DNA from: Pyrenochaeta sp. MPI-SDFR-AT-0127
Lineage: Eukaryota > Ascomycota > Dothideomycetes > Pleosporales > Cucurbitariaceae
Assembly: GCA_020747015.1 (NCBI GenBank)
Contig: JAGTJM010000044.1
Coordinates: 1-64,000 of the forward strand
DNA length: 64,000 nucleotides
Direction of reading: 5' to 3'
In this document: in pieces, positions 56,061-64,000 of the stretch
Layout of the letters: each line of letters starts with the position of its first letter
How positions within the stretch are numbered: position 1 is the stretch's first letter
The notes under the pieces: generated by a model
Database searches by the model: none
Told to the model about the DNA's origin: nothing
What the model saw: the letters and a program-made list of their open reading frames with translations, nothing else
Translations under genes and position numbers: made by a program

Positions 56061-58929
56061 CTGTGATCGGGAGATGGCCTCTAGGATCAGGCTTCAATAG
56101 ACGAGGCTGCTGGCTATTGAATTCCCGTGACGGGAAGCGAACCGTGCAGCGTTCACGATTGATTGTCCGCCCCCTACTGCGGCGTGACACAGCGTCGCTG
56201 GAGTCTGTTGTTTGCACATATTGCTCATTACTAACTGCATTTCAGCATTCCGCATGGTCCTCTCGGTGGTCCTATATGTTGTGTTCCGAACTCCATAGTG
56301 CTTGGCAATATACAAACAGACAGGTACATGCTTGACACTGTTGGTTGCGTGCTCGAGCCGTCAAGATGATGCAGGCACGGGAGAGGCAGAGCTGGTGCAT
56401 ATACAAATTCATGTACAACACAGAGAGTAGCTCACCCCAGTAAAGTTTTCGCAGTGATACCTCAAGTATCTCGCCAGGGAGCCTGAAAGGGGTCAAGACA
56501 CACTTGAATTGTATATTAAGCACGTATGTGGGGACTTGAGGGTAAGGGGGCATCAGTTTGATTCGTATAAAAATAAGGGTCAAAACCTCTTGCGCCACCT
56601 TGTTTCGAGGAGGGTTGAAGTGGTATTGTGGTTGATTGACAAGGCTGTCGCCCGTTTCGAAAGGATTGCAATGACAGGAACGCATGGTTCTCCTTCTGGC
56701 AATGTCGCAATTCTCATCGTAAAGGGACTGGTGCCCGTGGTAATTGTGGGGAAATGAAGCCACTGCCAATCGTCACGGGCGCCAATTTCTGTTTTTGGCT
56801 CTCGTGTTGGCCTGTGCCATAATTGTTCTTGGTTGACGAGTCGTGGTCTATGAACACCAGGCGCGGCAGGATTCCTGATCGCTTACCCATGTCAGGTCCT
56901 CCTCCAGGCACAGCACCCCAAGCCTCGAGACAATGTCGGCTGAATGCCTTCTGGGTACAATGCTGTCATTCCTCCTCCCGTGAGCGACTTGACGCTATCC
57001 AACTTTGCTTGATTTTGCAGGAACCTCGTTAAGCGCGACGATACTGAGATAAGGGCTCTCGTTCCTGCAGCTGCCTGTCAATATTACGAGCATTGGACGG
57101 CTGTGAAGTGTGTGTCTGAACCTTGAAAAAAGCAACGTGGGGGTTGTCTTACCTACCCCGGTTCGAAGCTCATACGGACGAATTAAAGAGTCGGCTTCAT
57201 CTGCAAGTCACTCAATGGCGTTTCCCGACACGAACGGCGTGCCGCCTGCATGACCTTGGAAGAGGGCGCCATTTTGCATATCGACTGTATGCTCTGGTAG
57301 GAGAGCAAGGTCTTGAACCGAGCCTGATGATTATCTCGCTTCCTGGGGCCAAGAGAGGATGAGAACGTTGATGGACAAGCGCTCGCTGCAAGACATCAGA
57401 CGTGTGGAGGACCCTCAAGTGCATCGCTTCGCCCTCAGCGCATCAAGCCGCTTCACCCCAATCGGTCAGGCAACAGACCGACCTGGACCCTACCTGGCGG
57501 CCTCCTGTCTTTATTGAGGAGTTCGGCGATGGCGAAGCAACCATTGATCGGTGGGCAGAACGCCTGTTCGGTTGCCTATCTGGCTGTCTATGGCTTGCGC
57601 AGTCCGCCGCGAGAGTACCCTCAGGTGTGCTATCAGACAGTACCAAGCGGCAGTTGAAGTGGTGTTGTATATCGCAGATCGTTTCATGCAGCGTCGAGGC
57701 GAGCTTCTGTCAACTTGCGAATAGCAACGAAGCCATGGAATATCCGAGAGCGACAATGTTGTACACGCAATGCGCGGCTAGAAATGTCTTCAGTTGCCGC
57801 ACTGTGTGACTTATGCTTTTCTTAGGCCGCTGATGGATCGTCTATGGTGGTTGCATGATCAGTACGAGACGCGCCGCATTCCAAGCTTGTAGACCTTTTA
57901 CGAGGCTGAATGGAGTCACTCAGCATTCCGTGTGTGCAAAGTTTTCTGCTTACGGGACGGGTGGGTGAGAAGGTGTCGTGACACGGACCCCTGCGTCTGA
58001 GAAAAGCATGCCTTCGCTCGCCATCATGACCAAAGATAGCGAACAGGCCTAACACTGGGGTAGAGCCGGCTATGTGTGCAAGACCCACAGCACCAAGGAC
58101 ACAAGCTCGACGGATAGCAGCATGTTCAAGAGTGAGGATGGGATATGGCGCAAGGGTGAGGCATCGGCACAAGCTGTCGAGCAACGATAACGAGAGCAGA
58201 CGGCTTCACAGGGGTGGGGATTGCGTGGGCGCAACAAGAGGTGCACCCATGACCGCTGAAACCGATAACTGTTGCTCGCCCGTTGCGTCGAGGCGACGCT
58301 CGAACAGGAAGTCTCGTACCTACATTTGCACTGTCAGTCATCTGCCCGTCCGGCGCAGGGCAGAGCAGATGACTAGGCCGTCGGTTCGTCATCCAAGGAA
58401 CTTCTCGGGATCACGCACTCGGGCGGTGGTGTGTGTCTGCTGAGGGTGCGCCGACGACTGCGCGACTTGGGCTGATGCTGCCCGCGACGGAAAACTTTTT
58501 TCCTCTTGCTTGCGCGCAGCGGTCCAGCGGCCAGCGGCCAGTAGCCAGCGCGCTGCACATGAGAAAATCTCCCTCGTTGAGCGAATCGTCGCCGTGCAGC
58601 GCAGGAGCGTGTTGGCAGCACCGTGGTGGCCAAATCTCGGGCTGGGCGAATGGCAGCCAGTCCGCGGTGCACCTGTTCGCTGGAAACGACGCTCCAAGGC
58701 GCAGGCCTGGACTAGTGCACATTCGCGAGAGGGGTGCATGAGGCAGAGGGTATGGCGGTTGCGTGAAAATAATCATCCTGGCCACGCCAGCTTGGGACCC
58801 ACGCTGCGCAGTGCGGAGGTGTGCATTGCTAGCGCTGAATGCGTGGGGAGGCCTGTCCTCGGCCTCGTCAGGCACAGACCCTGCTCTCCAAGGCCCGGCC
58901 TTTAACTATCCATCGCCTCCTCCCGTTCT

Positions 58930-59150
58930 CCACAGAGCTCTGTGCTTTTGCTGAAGACTCAAAACCCATCTCATGACTCTTGTTTGAAACCTCTTCGCTG
59001 CTCACTGCTCCACTTCTTCCACTCGTCTCCCTCCAGACTGTTCAACTCGTCTTCCCCTCTTGTCAGCACTTGCACTGCCTCGTCGGCGCCTACACCTGCA
59101 CCGCTGTCCTGTCTCTGCCTCCTCTTTACCACTCGACACCACATTTCAAC
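58930..59150 (+). promoter_or_regulatory. Pyrimidine-rich leader of the Ecl1-like gene
   Basis: Runs such as CCACTTCTTCCACTCGTCTC and CTTCCCCTCTTGTC precede the ATG. This type of leader resembles that of the wall-protein gene at 43 kb. The start context is TCAACATGTCT. Confidence 0.4.
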
Positions 59151-59654
59151 ATGTCTTCCTCTCAGATGCAATGGTCCTACGACTACTGCCTGTCCTGTGA
59201 TCGCCAGATTGTCGAGGGCACCTACTGCTCCCAGGCGTGCCGGTTGGCAGACCTGGAGAAGGCTGGCACTAAAGACGCACGAGCACCATCACAACTCTCC
59301 TCATCCGCTTCCTCGTCATCTTCGTCGTCGTCGTCGAATAATGGCTTCTACCTCCCGCCTGCCGTCAACTTCTCAGCATACAAGGCTAGCTCAACTGCAC
59401 GAAGATTCGACAATGGCCCTTCCAGCCCATATCACTACTACCCAACCGCCAATGGCACCTACTTTGCACCTCCAACAGCCACAAGGCCATCACCACAGCG
59501 CAATCTCACCCCCTCATCGTCACAGTCGTCACTGGCATCTGCTGGCTCTCAAACGCAATCAGGCATTTCGCAACAAGCAGCGACTCAGCTGAATAGCTAC
59601 ATGCGATCATTTGACCAAACTCGAGACATCAAGAGGCGGTACACGCAATACTAG
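59151..59654 (+). CDS. Ecl1-family zinc-binding protein (extender of chronological lifespan type)
   Basis: A single exon of 167 residues. The N-terminal 35 residues carry the Ecl1/2/3 cysteine pattern: C13-x2-C16, then C26-x3-C30, within YDYCLSCDRQ and GTYCSQACRLADLE. A poly-Ser stretch (about 48-62) and a long Ser/Pro/Thr/Gln-rich region follow, with a basic end (RDIKRRYTQY). In fission yeast the Ecl1 family proteins are small (about 80 residues), bind zinc, and extend lifespan on nutrient limitation (sulfur or zinc). Filamentous fungal forms with longer Ser-rich tails are common. Function here is inferred only from the cysteine motif. The start was chosen by the family position of the first Cys pair. 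Confidence 0.8.
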   Translation: MSSSQMQWSYDYCLSCDRQIVEGTYCSQACRLADLEKAGTKDARAPSQLSSSASSSSSSSSSNNGFYLPPAVNFSAYKASSTARRFDNGPSSPYHYYPTANGTYFAPPTATRPSPQRNLTPSSSQSSLASAGSQTQSGISQQAATQLNSYMRSFDQTRDIKRRYTQY

Positions 59655-60839
59655 GCGATTTATTTCACGTGCTCTACGAGTACCAAAGAACCATTACCTT
59701 CTGGAGTTTCACGAGAATCACGACAGACGGATCACCGTTCACCATCCTCTAATTTGCATTCGTCTCGGCGCTTCGGACGACTGAGACAGATTGGCGTCGG
59801 TTCACAGGGGTTTCACATTGCATCAAATCGACGACCGTCACTTCTACGTTTCATCTCTGTACTATTTCTTATGTCAACACCAGCGAACACACGGCGGTGT
59901 ACGATCAAAAAAGTATTTCATATTCCTCGGAAGGACTCGACATTCGCATGGCGTGCGATGCTGCATCCGGTGGTGTACCGAATTTGTTTTATTACGAGCA
60001 TTTGCAGTCTGGTGTTAGGATTTGGCTGCATTGGAGCCACCAAGGCTTTCAGCCCCTGCTTTCGCATCGTTTTCGGTTGGATATCCCTCTCACTGTTATG
60101 GACGTTATCAATGACGCGTCTTATGTTGTTCCCACTCAGCACACATCAATGTACTTAGGTAGTCCGCTGCCTCAGGCATACATGAAATGGAACGAACGAC
60201 CATGAGCGCAGACTCATGGCGATTTGCACACCCACCATGACTTGTCCACTTGCATTTTCTTGACATCCTGATGACAACCCCCTAGACACGCTTGTCCAAC
60301 TCAAAACATGTCTCACTGTCATTGCAGATCCTAGGCGGACCCCTCAAACGACTCCACGTGACCCCAGCATCATCTCCCAAGCACAAAGACAGTCTAACCC
60401 ATGCCGTTGTCCCACGGTAACGCAGCCACCCACGGACAGCAAGCCTCCCTGAAGCCCTGATTCGAGACAAAGCCCAGACCCCGTGCTCTCCCTTTGTTAG
60501 TCGCTGTGGCGCCTTAAGGTTTCGATTCTGTGATGTGCATGGTCAGATTGGTGAGACGTGGACGGCTGGTCTGCCCACGGAATTTGTTGTTCTGTCACAC
60601 CCAGACCAGGAAGAATTTTCACGATGATCCATCTGTGCAGCCATGCCCAACGAGTTCGCGGCAGGCTTGTGAAGATGGACATAGGTGGCGATAAGCAGAC
60701 ACACTGGGAATGTTTGTTGAGGTCTCCCATCCAGGGTCACCAGCAGGACGGCACCCCCCCGAAGTGTTCCAGGGGAGCGGCAAGAGATACGGTTTGGCAC
60801 TCTGCAGTCCCTTGACTCTGCCTGGGTGCCCACAGCCTA

Positions 60840-61424
60840 TTGGACATCGTGTATGCATGCCCGCGGCCGGCGACACAGCCAGTGGCCAGACGTGCTGCAA
60901 GTGGATCCTACTCGCTCGCCCTTGGCTTCCCCGCATCTCTCGAACGGCCCGCGAATTACCATGGGTGTCTGAGCGCAGGGATTATCCCTCTCCAGGCGAT
61001 GCAAGCAAGCGTAAAAGCAAATATCCCACGCTCCGTTCGTCATGCGGCCTTTGGCACAGTTGGCTCAGGAGGGGGATCTGCAGAGAGGGTGGTATGGCGC
61101 AACACGAGCGACTCTATTGATTTGACACTACCACCTTCATCTCCCCATAGTGGCGCATATCGTGGAGTGACTGCTTTGCAGCAGCCTCGTCGCAGACTTT
61201 TCCCTGACGCCTCGAAAACCTTCTCGGCCTCCCCCGGGACTGCCAGCTCAGTCGTCTCCACTTTGCAAGCGAGCCCGGAGATGATGGGCCATTGTCCGAA
61301 CGGCGCCTGTCGGCATCCGACCCAGCAATTACGACACCAAGCCTCAACCCTGGCTATTCCGAAGTGTTATGTCATCAGTACATCGGAGCTTAATGCCAGT
61401 CCAGTGATCACTTGTGCCCCATGA
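60840..61424 (+). other. Uncertain 194-codon open frame, Ser/Pro/Ala-rich
   Basis: Open for 194 codons from ATG to TGA, with low-complexity segments (for example SPHSGAYRGVTALQQP and SASPGTASSVVSTLQASPEM). No homology is recognised, the opposite strand is also fairly open, and neither strong promoter-like leader nor introns were seen. It is recorded so that transcript data can test it. Confidence 0.2.
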
Positions 61425-63446
61425 GGATCCTGTCACACCAAACCCCAGCAGTCATGCCAGAGTGGTTGGGATGTACACCTCGCTTGGGAGCAGGGCTCTG
61501 TGGATACTTCCGAGATCCGACGATCCAAAGGGAAGCACGATAACCGTCACGGTCCGCTTCCTGACATTTCTCAATCACTTTCATAACACTTCAGAATTAC
61601 CGAAGCGATCTTTATGATCGAGCAACATACTTGCTGGATCGGGACTACCAGATCCAACACTAGACGGGCAACCTGCATTCGACTCTTTAGTCCGATTGCG
61701 CATCTCAACAGAGAACTTTGACCACCGCGGCCCGGAGTGCACCAGCGAGTCCCCGACGGCTGCTTTTCCGTCCCGGAAATAATGCTGTGAGGCTGAAGGA
61801 GGCTCCGACGCTCGCCGAATAATATGAGTCAAGAAAGTGCTGAACCGCTACTGCAATGACTTTTTGTTGGCCATTGCGCGATGTGGCAGATTGTGTACGT
61901 GTGCTCGATTCACAGTGTTGCAAATCATCACAAAATAGATCGCGATGCTCGGCATAGTCAGTCGGCAATCACGCTTTTCCAGACTTCTGCGCGTGCCCAA
62001 AAAATGGCTTGAAAATGGCTGAAAAACTTCAGCACCATTCTCTTCTCGTTGACAAGTGCTTTGGTAGTTTGAAGCGTAACGAAAACTTCGTTTGGGGCGC
62101 GAAACGCTATGCACTCTGCCTCACATCAAGGCTTCTGGGCAATGATCGAGCACCGGAGAGGCATTGCACTGGCCAAAATTGCGATCATACCGACGGCAAG
62201 CTTGTGTCAGATCTGTCAAACCTCGTATATGCCAGGCACAAGATCAGCTCTTCCACAAAACGCCAACGAGATTCTTTCATTCGCCACGGAAAGGCTGCCC
62301 GCGACTGCAACAACCCAGACAGCACACGAAAGCGTTCAGCCTGTCTTATCACAATGCAAGTCACGGCCAAAATGCCTGAAGTGGCAGGTTCGTACCTGTT
62401 TTGGTCTTCATCGGGCGTCATGAAATATTGAAGTCGCCAAAAATCAAGGCAGTACCCTATCACAGCAGCTCGCTTATCGTTACTATTGAAATCCCTTTCG
62501 ATCTATGGCGTAACTGGCTGTCAGGCACACAGAGCATTCGATGAGCAATATTTCTCTTCGGATTAGAGTTCCGAGAAGGCACAGAACCAAAATTTGCACT
62601 CCCTGGTTGTATAGATGGAACTGACATGGTAGAAGAGCCTCATTTGCGAGTGAAACAAGCCTTGGCCACGCATTGCAGATGATGTCTGCCAATGTCTATG
62701 ACAAGGCTTACGTTCCTGAAGCGAGTCAACTAGGCTTGTATTGTTCACGTGCTGATGTTAATCAAGAGCAGGCTACTGTGGACCATGACTTATTAATTAG
62801 GAACTACGTCAACATGCATGCACGCAAATCGCTCATTGTAGATATCGTGGGGTTTGAAAGCTGTCGTGAAAACACTCGGCTTCTCCCGAGTGGGAGAGAA
62901 CCAAAGTCAAAGCTGTGGGGCTGCCATGGGCGCGTGAGACGACGACACACCATACCTTGTCGAAGGAGTATGCCGGATCAGCAAGATGGACAATCAATTC
63001 ACCCTGCGTCTAAGGGCATGCGTACGACAAAAGTGGGGAATCCTGAACAGGTAGTGTGACTGCCGGTCAAAGGTTATCCCCCCACGATTTTATCGTTCGG
63101 CACTTCAAAATATGGCAAAATGTCGCAACATGCTGAGTAGTGGTGCTTCGATTGACAAGGCTACTGGGATAGACATTTGTAGTTACCACGTGGACTCATA
63201 ACGCATCGAATACCTTGACGAAACCATGTCACGAAAACAGCCTTAGAGCAAAATCCTTATGGGGGACATGATCACAACCTCCACGCTGGTTGCACCACTC
63301 CGCTCACTGCGCTTCACCCGGGGAGAGGGGGATGCACAATGACTTCAACAGCCCTTGAGGCGACACTCTAGAAGCCCATCCAACAGCACCCTTGTGATTG
63401 CAACAGTACACCACATATCCCACGTCTCGGTCTCCAATCCCGGAGC

Positions 63447-63468
63447 CATTCGATGTCCATTCGATGTC
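63447..63468. repeat. Perfect 11-bp tandem duplication (CATTCGATGTC x2)
   Basis: Two adjacent identical copies of CATTCGATGTC, followed by a partial third (CATT). Probably replication slippage. Confidence 0.9.
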
Positions 63469-64000
63469 CATTGTATAATTCATTTTAGAGGGCTGCAGCC
63501 TTGTACTCCCTACTTTTGCAGCACTGCCTGCCTACACGGGAAGGATGCGCACATGTGCTATGAGACACTGGCATGCGAACGCCGCGGGTGAGACAATCGA
63601 CGGAGGTATGTTCCAACCAGTGAGAACTCGCTAGCCAGTGGCGAGAACCCAGGCGTAGTAGAGGCGGATTTGGCTCCCTAATGGCGCGCATTACCGCTCA
63701 ACTATAGTTTCACGTGAAGTACGACCGTAGCTGGTGATAATGGACTTGAGTGTCTTCTTACTGCGTCTCTTCAGCACAAAGCTGTAGGCGCATCTGACGA
63801 TGATGCAGTCATCTTGTTGGATGATAAGGCATAGAGTGGAGAGCAAACAACCCCCTCCCCCATAAACGGGGATGAAGCATCCTTCCAGCGCCTCCAACTC
63901 GGTTCTACTGTTCATGGCGTGTGGAGAGAACGTTGACGTAACCGGTCAACCATAGAGGCTGTCCGTCAAACAAAGACACGATACGACAGTGGCCAAAATT

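Larger units (their letters stand above)
55517..59150. other. 3.6 kb spacer with a possible remnant frame
   Basis: No supported gene. A minus-strand frame near 55790-56060 reads like protein (separate entry). The right part (about 58.3-58.9 kb) is GC-rich with mirror-image open frames, and the last 220 bp are a pyrimidine-rich leader. Confidence 0.45.
59655..64000. other. 4.3 kb gene-poor right end
   Basis: 3' flank of the Ecl1-like gene, then no gene I can support. Frames at 59897-60205 and 60840-61424 on the plus strand are the best candidates but have no domain and no clear splice structure. A small 11-bp tandem duplication is at 63447. No tRNA was found. Confidence 0.4.

Overview
The window is nuclear DNA of a filamentous ascomycete (Pezizomycotina). 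Almost every recognisable gene is a fungal orthologue. Genes are broken by short introns (about 43-225 bp, mostly 45-65 bp) with GTATGT/GTAAGT/GTACGT donors and CTGAC/CTAAC-like branch points. Several protein families seen here (fungal CorA-like protein, NACHT protein with a DUF7708-like front end, SDR plus polysaccharide deacetylase) are typical of that group. A Dothideomycete is my best guess, as inference only.

Layout. 1-8 kb: 3' end of ALG11, then a divergent protein kinase and a CorA-like membrane protein (both minus strand) and a tiny three-exon gene. 9-20 kb: mostly housekeeping and compact: mitochondrial monothiol glutaredoxin (GRX5), an unrecognised coiled-coil protein, cytochrome c peroxidase (CCP1), an F-box-like protein, an MFS anion symporter and a conserved coiled-coil protein. 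20-34 kb: densest part: ribosomal protein S23, inner nuclear membrane protein Ima1, mitochondrial ribosomal protein uL24m, ALG14, a NACHT NTPase, the Nem1 lipin phosphatase and eIF2B-beta (GCD7). 35-37 kb: a single reading frame joining a short-chain dehydrogenase to a NodB-type polysaccharide deacetylase. 37-43 kb: a 5.7 kb gene-free gap with a degenerate AT-rich tandem repeat and a GC-rich block, ending at a secreted YGSGYG-repeat wall protein (43-45 kb). 45-64 kb: gene-poor, holding a SIM/SWIM/RING protein, a nuclear PrxQ-type peroxidase (Dot5), VPS29 (with a 15-nt microexon), the PAP phosphatase MET22/HAL2 and an Ecl1-type zinc protein, separated by 1-4 kb spacers with possible gene remnants.

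How the genes relate. There is no metabolic gene cluster. Recurrent themes are N-glycan assembly (ALG11, ALG14), nuclear envelope (IMA1, NEM1), peroxide and thiol defence (GRX5, CCP1, DOT5) and translation (RPS23, MRPL40, GCD7). Several neighbours are divergent pairs with 330-580 bp shared promoters. The most unusual candidate is the SDR-deacetylase fusion. Next come the NACHT protein with an intron-split, glycine-poor P-loop, the SIM-SWIM-RING protein and the YGSGYG secreted protein.

Exon boundaries were worked out by hand from splice consensus and frame continuity. All spliced totals given are exact multiples of three, but none has transcript support.
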